64,000 nt of DNA from Hydractinia symbiolongicarpus (lineage: Eukaryota > Cnidaria > Hydrozoa > Anthoathecata > Hydractiniidae), in contig NC_079882.1 of the NCBI RefSeq assembly GCF_029227915.1, positions 15,264,501-15,328,500 on the forward strand, given 5' to 3'. This document shows positions 11,286-23,816 of this stretch, in pieces. The notes beneath the pieces were generated by a model, which saw nothing but the letters and a program-made list of their open reading frames with translations, had not been told where the DNA came from and searched no databases. The stretch's first letter is position 1. The number at the start of each line of letters is the position of its first letter. A program made the translations under genes and the position numbers.

Positions 11286-12741
11286 CTTCGCCAATGAAAA
11301 CGACTTGGGACGTTGTAGCGCATTGAGACTGGAAGGACTAGGTCAATTGTAACCTGCACAGACAGGTGAAACCACGTGATTTACGTGTGAAGCCTTTATT
11401 AGACTGCAAAATGCCATATTACAGCCTTTATAGGACTGTGCACGTAGGTAAGAGTGTTCTAATGCAACGGCGCTAATGAAAAAGATTTGGGACGTTGTAA
11501 TGCATTTAGACTGGAAGGATTAGGCCAATGATAACCTGCGCAGGCAGGTGAAACCACGTGATTTACGTGTGAGGCCTTTATTTGACTGCAAAAGGCCATG
11601 TTACAGCCTTTATAGGACTGTGCAGGTAGTTAAGAGTGTTCTAAGGCCACGGCGCTAAGGAAAACCACTTGGAACGTTGTAGTGCATTGAGACTGGAAGA
11701 AATAGTCCAATGGTAACCTGCGCAGAGCGGTGAAACCACGTGATTAACGTGTGAGGTCTTTATTAGACTGCAAAGGGCCATATTACAGCCTTTATAGGAC
11801 TGTGCACGTAGTTAAGAGTGTCTTAAGGCAACGGCGCTAATAAAAACAACTTGAGACGTTGTATCACATTGAGACTGGAAGGAGTAGCCCAATGGTAACC
11901 CGCGCAGGCAGATGGAACCACGTGATTTACGTGTGAGGCCTTTATTAGACTGCAAAAGGACATATTACAGCCTTTATAGGACTGTGCACGTAGTTAAGAG
12001 TGTTGTAAAGCAACGGCGCTAATGAAAACGACTTGGGACGTTGTAGCGCATTGAGACTGGAACGACTAGGTCAATGGTAACCTGCACAGACAGGTGAAAC
12101 CACGTGATTTACGTGTGAAGCTTTTATTAGACTGCAAAATGCCATATTACAGCCTTTATAGGACTGTGCACGTAGGTAAGAGTGTTCTAATGCAACGGCG
12201 CTAATGAAAAAGATTTGGGACGTTGTAATGCATTTAGACTGGAAGGACTAGGCCAATGGTAACCTACGTAGACAGGTTAAACCACGTGATTTACGTGTGA
12301 GGCTTTTATTAGACTGCAAAAGGCCATATTACAGCTTTTATAGGACTGTGCACGTAGTTAAAAGTGTTGTAAAGCAACAGCGCTAATGAAAACGACTTGG
12401 GAGGTTGTAGCGCATTGAGACTGGAACGGCAAGTCCAATGGCAACCTGCACAGGCAGATGGAACCACGTGATTTACGTGTGAGGCCTTTATTAGACTGCA
12501 AAAGGCCAAATTACAGTCTTTATAGGACTGTGCACGTAGTTAAGAGTGTTGTAAAGCAACGGCGCTAATGAAAGCGACTTGGGACGTTGTAGCGCATTGA
12601 GACTGGAGCGGCAAGTCCAATGGTAACCTGCACAGGCAGATGGAACCACGTGATTTACGAGTGAGGCCTTTATTATACTTCAAAAGGCGAAATTACAGCC
12701 TTTATAGGACTGTGCACGTAGTTAAGAGTGTTCTAAGGCAA
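11286..12741 (+). repeat. Domain 2 HOR unit 2 (8 monomers, 1456 bp)
   Basis: This is the same monomer order as the previous unit, shortened by three monomers. After the i-type monomer at about 12309-12509 it goes directly to the b-type monomer at about 12560, where unit 1 has j, d and another monomer in between. Shared private text, for example caggttaaacc at 10275 and 12275, shows close relation to unit 1. Confidence 0.8.
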
Positions 12742-14560
12742 CTTCGCCAATGAAAACGACTTGGGACGTTGTAGCGCATTGAGACTGGAAGGACTAGGTC
12801 AATTGTAACCTGCACAGACAGGTGAAACCACGTGATTTACGTGTGAAGCCTTTATTAGACTGCAAAATGCCATATTACAGCCTTTATAGGACTGTGCACG
12901 TAGGTAAGAGTGTTCTAATGCAACGGCGCTAATGAAAAAGATTTGGGACGTTGTAATGCATTTAGACTGGAAGGATTAGGCCAATGATAACCTGCGCAGG
13001 CAGGTGAAACCACGTGATTTACGTGTGAGGCCTTTATTTGACTGCAAAAGGCCATGTTACAGCCTTTATAGGACTGTGCAGGTAGTTAAGAGTGTTCTAA
13101 GGCCACGGCGCTAAGGAAAACCACTTGGAACGTTGTAGTGCATTGAGACTGGAAGGAATAGTCCAATGGTAACCTGCGCAGAGCGGTGAAACCACGTGAT
13201 TAACGTGTGAGGTCTTTATTAGACTGCAAAGGGCCATATTACAGCCTTTATAGGACTGTGCACGTAGTTAAGAGTGTCTTAAGGCAACGGCGCTAATAAA
13301 AACAACTTGAGACGTTGTATCACATTGAGACTGGAAGGAGTAGCCCAATGGTAACCCGCGCAGGCAGATGGAACCACGTGATTTACGTGTGAGGCCTTTA
13401 TTAGACTGCAAAAGGACATATTACAGCCTTTATAGGACTGTGCACGTAGTTAAGAGTGTTGTAAAGCAACGGCGCTAATGAAAACGACTTGGGACGTTGT
13501 AGCGCATTGAGACTGGAACGACTAGGTCAATGGTAACCTGCACAGACAGGTGAAACCACGTGATTTACGTGTGAAGCTTTTATTAGACTGCAAAATGCCA
13601 TATTACAGCCTTTATAGGACTGTGCACGTAGGTAAGAGTGTTCTAATGCAACGGCGCTAATGAAAAAGATTTGGGACGTTGTAATGCATTTAGACTGGAA
13701 GGACTAGGCCAATGGTAACCTACGTAGACAGGTTAAACCACGTGATTTACGTGTGAGGCTTTTATTAGACTGCAAAAGGCCATATTACAGCTTTTATAGG
13801 ACTGTGCACGTAGTTAAAAGTGTTGTAAAGCAACAGCGCTAATGAAAACGACTTGGGAGGTTGTAGCGCATTGAGACTGGAACGGCAAGTCCAATGGCAA
13901 CCTGCACAGGCAGATGGAACCACGTGATTTACGTGTGAGGCCTTTATTAGACTGCAAAAGGCCAAATTACAGTCTTTATAGGACTGTGCACGTACTTAAG
14001 AGTGTTGTAAGGCAACGGCGCCAATGAAAACGACTTGCGACGTTGTAGGGCATTGAGACTGGAAGGACTAGGTCAAATGTAACCTGCACAGACAGGTGAA
14101 ACCACGTGATTTACGTGTGAAGCCTTCATTAGACTCCAAAATGCCATATTACAGCCTTTATAGGACTGTGCACGTAGGTAAGAGTGTTCTAATGCAACGG
14201 CGCTAATGAAAAAGATTTGGGACGTTGTAATGCATTTAGACTGGAAGGATTAGGCCAATGATAACCTGCGCAGGCAGGTGAAACCACGTGATTTACGTGT
14301 GAGGCCTTTATTTGACTGCAAAAGGACATATTACAGCCTTTATAGAACTGTGCACGTAGTTAAGAGTGTTGTAAAGCAACGGCGCTAATGAAAACGACTT
14401 GGGACGTTGTAGCGCATTGAGACTGGAAGGAATAGTCCAATGGTAACCTGCGCAGACCGGTGAAACCACGTGATTACGTGTGAGGCCTATATTAGACTGC
14501 AAAAGGACATATTACAGCCTTTATAGGACTGTGCACGTAGTTAAGAGTGTTCTAAGGCAA
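12742..14560 (+). repeat. Domain 2 HOR unit 3 (10 monomers, 1819 bp)
   Basis: Matches unit 1 monomer by monomer, including the private cttgcgacgttgtaggg at about 14034 (also at about 10578). It lacks the final b-type monomer, so the c-type marker follows directly after the a/b-type junction at about 14,500. Confidence 0.8.
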
Positions 14561-16561
14561 CTTCGCCAATGAAAACGACTTGGGACGTTGTAGCGCATTG
14601 AGACTGGAAGGACTAGGTCAATTGTAACCTGCACAGACAGGTGAAACCACGTGATTTACGTGTGAAGCCTTTATTAGACTGCAAAATGCCATATTACAGC
14701 CTTTATAGGACTGTGCACGTAGGTAAGAGTGTTCTAATGCAACGGCGCTAATGAAAAAGATTTGGGACGTTGTAATGCATTTAGACTGGAAGGATTAGGC
14801 CAATGATAACCTGCGCAGGCAGGTGAAACCACGTGATTTACGTGTGAGGCCTTTATTTGACTGCAAAAGGCCATGTTACAGCCTTTATAGGACTGTGCAG
14901 GTAGTTAAGAGTGTTCTAAGGCCACGGCGCTAAGGAAAACCACTTGGAACGTTGTAGTGCATTGAGACTGGAAGGAATAGTCCAATGGTAACCTGCGCAG
15001 AGCGGTGAAACCACGTGATTAACGTGTGAGGTCTTTATTAGACTGCAAAGGGCCATATTACAGCCTTTATAGGACTGTGCACGTAGTTAAGAGTGTCTTA
15101 AGGCAACGGCGCTAATAAAAACAACTTGAGACGTTGTATCACATTGAGACTGGAAGGAGTAGCCCAATGGTAACCCGCGCAGGCAGATGGAACCACGTGA
15201 TTTACGTGTGAGGCCTTTATTAGACTGCAAAAGGACATATTACAGCCTTTATAGGACTGTGCACGTAGTTAAGAGTGTTGTAAAGCAACGGCGCTAATGA
15301 AAACGACTTGGGACGTTGTAGCGCATTGAGACTGGAACGACTAGGTCAATGGTAACCTGCACAGACAGGTGAAACCACGTGATTTACGTGTGAAGCTTTT
15401 ATTAGACTGCAAAATGCCATATTACAGCCTTTATAGGACTGTGCACGTAGGTAAGAGTGTTCTAATGCAACGGCGCTAATGAAAAAGATTTGGGACGTTG
15501 TAATGCATTTAGACTGGAAGGACTAGGCCAATGGTAACCTACGTAGACAGGTTAAACCACGTGATTTACGTGTGAGGCTTTTATTAGACTGCAAAAGGCC
15601 ATATTACAGCTTTTATAGGACTGTGCACGTAGTTAAAAGTGTTGTAAAGCAACAGCGCTAATGAAAACGACTTGGGAGGTTGTAGCGCATTGAGACTGGA
15701 ACGGCAAGTCCAATGGCAACCTGCACAGGCAGATGGAACCACGTGATTTACGTGTGAGGCCTTTATTAGACTGCAAAAGGCCAAATTACAGTCTTTATAG
15801 GACTGTGCACGTACTTAAGAGTGTTGTAAGGCAACGGCGCCAATGAAAACGACTTGCGACGTTGTAGGGCATTGAGACTGGAAGGACTAGGTCAAATGTA
15901 ACCTGCACAGACAGGTGAAACCACGTGATTTACGTGTGAAGCCTTCATTAGACTCCAAAATGCCATATTACAGCCTTTATAGGACTGTGCACGTAGGTAA
16001 GAGTGTTCTAATGCAACGGCGCTAATGAAAAAGATTTGGGACGTTGTAATGCATTTAGACTGGAAGGATTAGGCCAATGATAACCTGCGCAGGCAGGTGA
16101 AACCACGTGATTTACGTGTGAGGCCTTTATTTGACTGCAAAAGGACATATTACAGCCTTTATAGAACTGTGCACGTAGTTAAGAGTGTTGTAAAGCAACG
16201 GCGCTAATGAAAACGACTTGGGACGTTGTAGCGCATTGAGACTGGAAGGAATAGTCCAATGGTAACCTGCGCAGACCGGTGAAACCACGTGATTACGTGT
16301 GAGGCCTATATTAGACTGCAAAAGGACATATTACAGCCTTTATAGGACTGTGCACGTAGTTAAGAGTGTTGTAAAGCAACGGCGCTAATGAAAACGACTT
16401 GGGACGTTGTAGCGCATTGAGAGTGGAGCGACAAGTTCAATGGTAACCTGCACAGGCAGATGGAACCACGTGATTTACGAGTGAGGCCTTTATTATACTT
16501 CAAAAGGCCAAATTACAGCCTTTATAGGACTGTGCACGTAGTTAAGAGTGTTCTAAGGCAA
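14561..16561 (+). repeat. Domain 2 HOR unit 4 (11 monomers, 2001 bp)
   Basis: Offset from unit 3 is 1819 bp for nearly its whole length (for example cttgcgacg at 14034 and 15853). The b-type monomer missing from unit 3 is present again at about 16,350-16,500, here with gagagtggagcg. Confidence 0.8.
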
Positions 16562-18851
16562 CTTCGCCAATGAAAACGACTTGGGACGTTGTAGCGCATT
16601 AAGACTGGAAGGACTAGGTCAATGGTAACCTGCACAGACAGTTGAAACCACGTGATTTACGTGTGAAGCCTTTATTAGACTGCAAAAGGCCATATTACAG
16701 CCTTTATAGGACTGTGCACGTAGGTAAGAGTGTTGTAAGGTAACAGCAATAATGAAAACAACTTGAAACGTTGTAGCGCATTGAGACTGGAAGGACTAGG
16801 TCAATTGTAACCTGCACAGACAGGTGAAACCACGTGATTTACGTGTGAAGCCTTTATTAGACTGCAAAATGCCATATTACAGCCTTTATAGGACTGTGCA
16901 CGTAGGTAAGAGTGTTCTAATGCAACGGCGCTAATGAAAAAGATTTGGGACGTTGTAATGCATTTAGACTGGAAGGATTAGGCCAATGATAACCTGCGCA
17001 GGCAGGTGAAACCACGTGATTTACGAGTGAGGCCTTTAATTGACTGCAAAAGGGAAACGTTGTAATGCATTTAGACTGGAAGGATTAGGCCAATGATAAC
17101 CTGCGCAGGCAGGTGAAACCACGTGATTTACGTGTGAGGCCTTTATTTGACTGCAAAAGGCCATGTTACAGCCTTTATAGGACTGTGCAGGTAGTTAAGA
17201 GTGTTCTAAGGCCACGGCGCTAAGGAAAACCACTTGGAACGTTGTAGTGCATTGAGACTGGAAGGAATAGTCCAATGGTAACCTGCGCAGAGCGGTGAAA
17301 CCACGTGATTAACGTGTGAGGTCTTTATTAGACTGCAAAGGGCCATATTACAGCCTTTATAGGACTGTGCACGTAGTTAAGAGTGTCTTAAGGCAACGGC
17401 GCTAATAAAAACAACTTGAGACGTTGTATCACATTGAGACTGGAAGGAGTAGCCCAATGGTAACCCGCGCAGGCAGATGGAACCACGTGATTTACGTGTG
17501 AGGCCTTTATTAGACTGCAAAAGGACATATTACAGCCTTTATAGGACTGTGCACGTAGTTAAGAGTGTTGTAAAGCAACGGCGCTAATGAAAACGACTTG
17601 GGACGTTGTAGCGCATTGAGACTGGAACGACTAGGTCAATGGTAACCTGCACAGACAGGTGAAACCACGTGATTTACGTGTGAAGCTTTTATTAGACTGC
17701 AAAATGCCATATTACAGCCTTTATAGGACTGTGCACGTAGGTAAGAGTGTTCTAATGCAACGGCGCTAATGAAAAAGATTTGGGACGTTGTAATGCATTT
17801 AGACTGGAAGGACTAGGCCAATGGTAACCTACGCAGACAGGTGAAACCACGTGATTTACGTGTGAGGCTTTTATTAGACTGCAAAAGGCCATATTACAGC
17901 TTTTATAGGACTGTGCACGTAGTTAAAAGTGTTGTAAAGCAACAGCGCTAATGAAAACGACTTGGGAGGTTGTAGCGCATTGAGACTGGAACGACAAGTC
18001 CAATGGCAACCTGCACAGGCAGATGGAACCACGTGATTTACGTGTGAGGCCTTTATTAGACTGCAAAAGGCCAAATTACAGTCTTTATAGGACTGTGCAC
18101 GTACTTAACAGTGTTGTAAGGCAACGGCGCCAATGAAAACGACTTGCGACGTTGTAGGGCATTGAGACTGGAAGGACTAGGTCAAATGTAACCTGCACAG
18201 ACAGGTGAAACCACGTGATTTACGTGTGAAGCCTTCATTAGACTCCAAAATGCCATATTACAGCCTTTATAGGACTGTGCACGTAGGTAAGAGTGTTCTA
18301 ATGCAACGGCGCTAATGAAAAGGATTTGGGACGTTGTAATGCATTTAGACTGGAAGGATTAGGCCAATGATAACCTGCGCAGGCAGGTGAAACCACGTGA
18401 TTTACGTGTGAGGCCTTTATTTGACTGCAAAAGGACATATTACAGCCTTTATAGAACTGTGCACGTAGTTAAGAGTGTTGTAAAGCAACGGCGCTAATGA
18501 AAACGACTTGGGACGTTGTAGTGCATTGAGACTGGAAGGAATAGTCCAATGGTAACCTGCGCAGACCGGTGAAACCACGTGATTACGTGTGAGGCCTATA
18601 TTAGACTGCAAAAGGACATATTACAGCCTTTATAGGACTGTGCACGTAGTTAAGAGTGTTGTAAAGCAACGGCGCTAATGAAAACGACTTGGGACGTTGT
18701 AGCGCATTGAGACTGGAGCGACAAGTTCAATGGTAACCTGCACAGGCAGATGGAACCACGTGATTTACGAGTGAGGCCTTTATTATACTTCAAAAGGCCA
18801 AATTACAGCCTTTATAGGACTGTGCACGTAGTTAAGAGTGTTCTAAGGCAA
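16562..18851 (+). repeat. Domain 2 HOR unit 5 (13 monomers incl. one truncated, 2290 bp)
   Basis: This unit continues the same order but carries extra c- and d-type monomers at its left, one of them truncated at 17042-17148. From about 17,060 it aligns with unit 4 at an offset of 2290 bp through the private cttgcgacg (18143) and the d-type monomer at about 18,310, here with aaaaggatttggg. Confidence 0.8.
17042..17148 (+). repeat. Truncated monomer (107 bp)
   Basis: The gactgc anchors at 17042 and 17149 are only 107 bp apart, so 75 bp are missing. Text passes from gactgcaaaaggg straight to aaacgttgtaatgc, removing the segment that normally holds gtgcac and gctaatgaaaa. The flanking sequence to the right is a full d-type monomer end. 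Confidence 0.9.
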
Positions 18852-19512
18852 CTTCGCCAATGAAAACGACTTGGGACGTTGTAGCGCATTAAGACTGGAA
18901 GGACTAGGTCAATGGTAACCTGCACAGACAGTTGAAACCACGTGATTTACGTGTGAAGCCTTTATTAGACTGCAAAAGGCCATATTACAGCCTTTATAGG
19001 ACTGTGCACGTAGGTAAGAGTGTTGTAAGGCAACAGCAATAATGAAAACAACTTGGAACGTTGTAGCGCATTGAGACTGGAAGGAATAGTCCAATGGTAA
19101 CCTGCGCAGACCGGTGAAACCACGTGATTACGTGTGAGGCCTTTATTAGACTGCAAAAGACCATATTACAGCTTTTATAGGACTGTGCACGTAGTTAAAA
19201 GTGTTGTAAAGCAACAGCGCTAATGAAAACGACTTGGGAGGTTGTAGCGCATTGAGACTGGAACGACAAGTCCAATGGCAACCTGCACAGGCAGATGGAA
19301 CCACGTGATTTACGTGTGAGGCCTTTATTAGACTGCAAAAGGCCAAATTACAGTCTTTATAGGACTGTGCACGTACTTAAGAGTGTTGTAAGGTAACGGC
19401 GCCAATGAAAACGACTTGGGACGTTGTAGCGCATTGAGACTGGAAGGACTACGTCAATTGTAACCTGCACAGACAGGTGAAACCACGTGATTTACGTGTG
19501 AAGCCTTTATTA

Positions 19513-19670
19513 GACTGCAAAATGCCATATTACAGCAAGAGTGTTCTAATGCAACGGCGCTAATGAAAAAGATTTGGGACGTTGTAATGCATTTAGACTG
19601 GAAGGATTAGGCCAATGATAACCTGCGCAGGCAGGTGAAACCACGTGATTTACGTGTGAGGCCTTTATTT
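19513..19670 (+). repeat. Truncated monomer (158 bp)
   Basis: Anchors at 19513 and 19671 are 158 bp apart. The text attacagc joins directly to aagagtgttc at 19536/19537. This removes 24 bp that include the tataggactg box and the gtgcac palindrome. Confidence 0.9.
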
Positions 19671-20580
19671 GACTGCAAAAGGCCATGTAACAGCCTTTAT
19701 AGGACTGTGCAGGTAGTTAAGAGTGTTCTAAGGCCACGGCGCTAAGGAAAACCACTTGGAACGTTGTAGTGTATTGAGACTGGAAGGAATAGTCCAATGG
19801 TAACCTGCGCAGACCGGTGAAACCACGTGATTAACGTGTGAGGTCTTTATTAGACTGCAAAGGGCCATATTACAGCCTTTATAGGACTGTGCACGTAGTT
19901 AAGAGTGTCTTAAGGCAACGGCGCTAATAAAAACAACTTGAGACGTTGTATCACATTGAGACTGGAAGGAGTAGCCCAATGGTAACCCGCGCAGGCAGAT
20001 GGAACCACGTGATTTACGTGTGAGGCCTTTATTAGACTGCAAAAGGACATATTACAGCCTTTATAGGACTGTGCACGTAGTTAAGAGTGTTGTAAAGCAA
20101 CGGCGCTAATGAAAACGACTTGGGACGTTGTAGCGCATTGAGACTGGAACGACTAGGTCAATGGTAACCTGCACAGACAGGTGAAACCACGTGATTTACG
20201 TGTGAAGCTTTTATTAGACTGCAAAATGCCATATTACAGCCTTTATAGGACTGTGCACGTAGGTAAGAGTGTTCTAATGCAACGGCGCTAATGAAAAAGA
20301 TTTGGGACGTTGTAATGCATTTAGACTGGAAGGACTAGGCCAATGGTAACCTACGCAGACAGGTGAAACCACGTGATTTACGTGTGAGGCTTTTATTAGA
20401 CTGCAAAAGGCCATATTACAGCTTTTATAGGACTGTGCACGTAGTTAAAAGTGTTGTAAAGCAACAGCGCTAATGAAAACGACTTGGGAGGTTGTAGCGC
20501 ATTGAGACTGGAACGACAAGTCCAATGGCAACCTGCACAGGCAGATGGAACCACGTGATTTACGTGTGAGGCCTTTATTA

Positions 20581-20762
20581 GACTGCAAAAGGCCAAATTA
20601 CAGTCTTTATAGGACTGTGCACGTACTTAAGAGTGTTGTAAGGCAACGGCGCCAATGAAAAAGTTTTGGGACGTTGTAATGCATTTAGACTGGAAGGATT
20701 AGGCCAATGATAACCTGCGCAGGCAGGTGAAACCACGTGATTTACGTGTGAGGCCTTTATTT
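20581..20762 (+). repeat. Chimeric monomer j/d
   Basis: The left part is j-type (aacggcgccaatgaaaa). It then changes to the d-type text (gttttgggacgttgtaatgc, aaggattaggcc). The switch lies at the aatgaaaa box, which is shared by nearly all types. Confidence 0.7.
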
Positions 20763-23490
20763 GACTGCAAAAGGACATATTACAGCCTTTATAGGACTGT
20801 GCACGTAGTTAAGAGTGTTGTAAAGCAACGGCGCTAATGAAAACGACTTGGGACGTTGTAGCGCATTGAGACTGGAAGGAATAGTCCAATGGTAACCTGC
20901 GCAGACCGGTGAAACCACGTGATTACGTGTGAGGCCTATATTAGACTGCAAAAGGCCATATTACAGCTTTTATAGGACTGTGCACGTAGTTAAGAGTGTT
21001 GTAAAGCTACGGTGCTAATGAAAACGACTTGGGACGTTGTAGTACATTGAGACTGGAAGGACTAGACCAATGGTAACCTGCGCAGGCAGGTGAAACCACG
21101 TGATTTACGTGTGAGGCCTTTATCAGACTGCAAAAGGCCAAATTACAGTCTTTATAGGACTGTGCACGTACTTAAGAGTGTTGTAAGGCAACGGCGCTAA
21201 TGAAAACGACTTGGGACGTTGTAGCGCATTGAGACTGGAAGGACTAGGTCAATGGTAACATACGCAGACAGGTGAAACCACGTGATTTACGTGTGAGGCC
21301 TTTATTAGACTGCAAAAAAGGCCCTATTACAGCCTTCATAGGACTGTGCAGGTAGTTAAGAGTGTTCTTAGGCCACGCGCGAAGGAAAACCACTTGGGAA
21401 GTTGTAGCGCATTGAGACTGGAAGGACTAGGACAATGGTGACCTGCGCAGACCGGTGAAACCACGTGATTAACGTGTGAGGCCTTTATTAGACTGCAAAG
21501 GGCCATATTACAGCCTTTATAGAACTGTGCACGTAGTTAAGAGTGTCTTAAGGCAACGGCGCTAATGAAAACAACTTGAGACGTTGTATCACATTGAGAC
21601 TGGAAGGAATAGTCCAATGGTAACCCGCGCAGGCAGATGGAACCACGTGATTTACGTGTGAGGCCTTTATTAGACTGCAAAAGGACATATTACAGCCTTT
21701 ATAGGACTGTGCACGTAGTCAAGAGTGTTGTAAAGCAACGGCGCTATTGAAAACGACTTGGGACGTTGTAGCGCATTGAGACTGGAACGACAAGTCCAAT
21801 GGTAACCTTTACAGGCAGATGGAACCACGTGATTTACGAGTGAGGCCTTTATTAGACTGCAAAATGCCATATTACAGCCTTTATAGGACTGTGCACGTAG
21901 GTAAGAGTGTTCTAATGCAACGGCGCTAATGAAAAAGATTTGGGACGTTGTAATGCATTTAGACTGGAAGGACTAGGCCAATGGTAACCTGCGCAGACAG
22001 GTGAAACCACGTGATTTACGTGTGAGGCGTTTGTTAGACTGCAAAAGACCATATTACAGCCTTTATAGGACTGTGCACGTGGTTAAGAGTGTTGTAAGGC
22101 AACAGCGATAATGAAAACAACTTGGACCGTTGTAGCGCATTGAGACTGGAAGGAATAGTCCAATGGTAACCTGCGCAGACCGGTGAAACCACGTGATTAC
22201 GTGTGAGGCCTTTATTAGACTGCAAAAGGCCATATTACAGCTTTTATAGGACTGTGCACGTAGTTAAAAGTGTTGTAAAGCAACAGCGCTAATGAAAACG
22301 ACTTGGGAGGTTGTAGCGCATTGAGACTGGAAGGACTAGGTCAAATGTAACCTGCACAGACAGGTGAAACCACGTGATTTACGTGTGAAGCCTTTATTAG
22401 ACTGCAAAATGCCATATTACAGCTTTTATAGGACTGTGCACGTAGGTAAGAGTGTTCTAATGCAACGGCGCTAATGAAAAAGATTTTGGACGTTGTAATG
22501 CATTTAGACTGGAAGGATTAAGCCAATGATAACCTGCGCAGGCAGGTGAAACCACGTGATTTACGTGTGAGGCCTTTATTTAACTGCAAAAGGCCATGTT
22601 ATAGCCTTTATAGGACTGTGCAGGTAGTTAAGAGTGTTCTAAGGCCACGGCGCTAAGGAAAACCACTTGGAACGTTATAGTGCATTGAGACTGGAAGGAA
22701 TAGTCCAATGGTAACCTGCGCAGACCGGTGAAACCACGTGATTAACGTGTGAGGCCTTTATTAGACTACAAAGGGCCATATTACAGCCTTTATAGGACTG
22801 TGCACGTAGTTAAGAGTGTCTTAAGGCAACGGCGCTAATGAAAACAACTTGAGACGTTGTATCACATTGAGACTGGAAGGAGTAGCCCAATGGTAACCCG
22901 CGCAGGCAGATGGAACCACGTGATTTACGTGTGAGGCCTTTATTAGACTGCAAAAGGACATATTACAGCCTTTATAGGACTGTGCACGTAGTTAAGAGTG
23001 TTGTAAAGCAACGGCGCTAATGAAAACGACTTGGGACGTTGTAGCGCATTGAGACTGGAAGGAATAGTCCAATGGTAACCTGCGCAGACTGGTGAAACCA
23101 CGTGATTACGTGTGAGGCCTTTATTAGACTGCAAAAGGCCATATTACAGCTTTTATAGGACTGTGCACGTAGTTAAGAGTGTTGTAAAGCTACGGTGCTA
23201 ATGAAAACGACTTGGGACGTTGTAGTACATTGAGACTGGAAGGACTAGACCAATGGTAACCTGCGGAGGCAGGTGAAACCACGTGATTTACGTGTGAGGC
23301 CTTTATTAGACTGCAAAATGCCAAATTACAGTCTTTATAGGATTGTGCACGTACTTAAGAGTGTTGTAAGGCAACGGCGCTAATAAAAACGACTTGGGAC
23401 GTTGTAGCGCATTGAGACTGGAAGGACTAGGTCAATGGTAACCTACGCAGACAGGTGAAACCACGTGATTTACGTGTGAGGCCTTTATTA

Positions 23491-23816
23491 GACTGCAAAA
23501 AAGGCCCTATTACAGCCTTCATAGGACTGTGCAGGTAGTTAAGAGTGTTCTTAGGCCACGCGCGAAGGAAAACCACTTGGAAAGTTGTAGCGCATTGAGA
23601 CTGGAAGGACTAGGACAATGGTGACCTGCGCAGACCGGTGAAACCACGTGATTAACGTGTGCCATATTACAGCCTTTATAGGACTGTGCACGTAACGCAA
23701 CAGCGCTAATGAAAACGACTTGGGAGGTTGTAACGCATTGAGACTGGAACGACAAGTCCAATGGTAACCTGCACAGGCAGATGGAACCACGTGATTAACG
23801 TGTGAGGCCTTTATTA
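23491..23816 (+). repeat. Damaged monomer pair (326 bp instead of 364)
   Basis: Two monomers together lack about 38 bp net. At about 23,660 acgtgtg runs straight into ccatattac, which removes the aggcctttattagactgc segment and one anchor. At about 23,690 gcacgta joins acgcaacagc, losing about 15 bp. The left monomer also has an AA insertion in gcaaaaaagg. The losses shift the minus-strand frames and create the longest accidental open frames of this zone. Confidence 0.85.

Larger units (their letters stand above)
18852..23816 (+). repeat. Irregular mosaic zone, about 27 monomers
   Basis: Monomer order is less regular here and contains three deletion scars. h, i and j types join the set at 18,965-19,400. 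An i-type monomer with its neighbour recurs at 20396-20596. A segment of about 0.7-0.9 kb at 20,760-21,460 returns about 2.18 kb downstream at 22,943-23,640; both copies share the extra AA in gcaaaaaagg (anchors 21309 and 23491) and the variant ccttcatagg. No non-satellite sequence is present. Confidence 0.75.

Noticed and set aside
17030-17070. Possible insertion of foreign sequence at aaaagggaaacg
   Set aside because: Alignment to neighbouring monomers shows a 75-bp deletion and no added bases beyond one or two at the junction.
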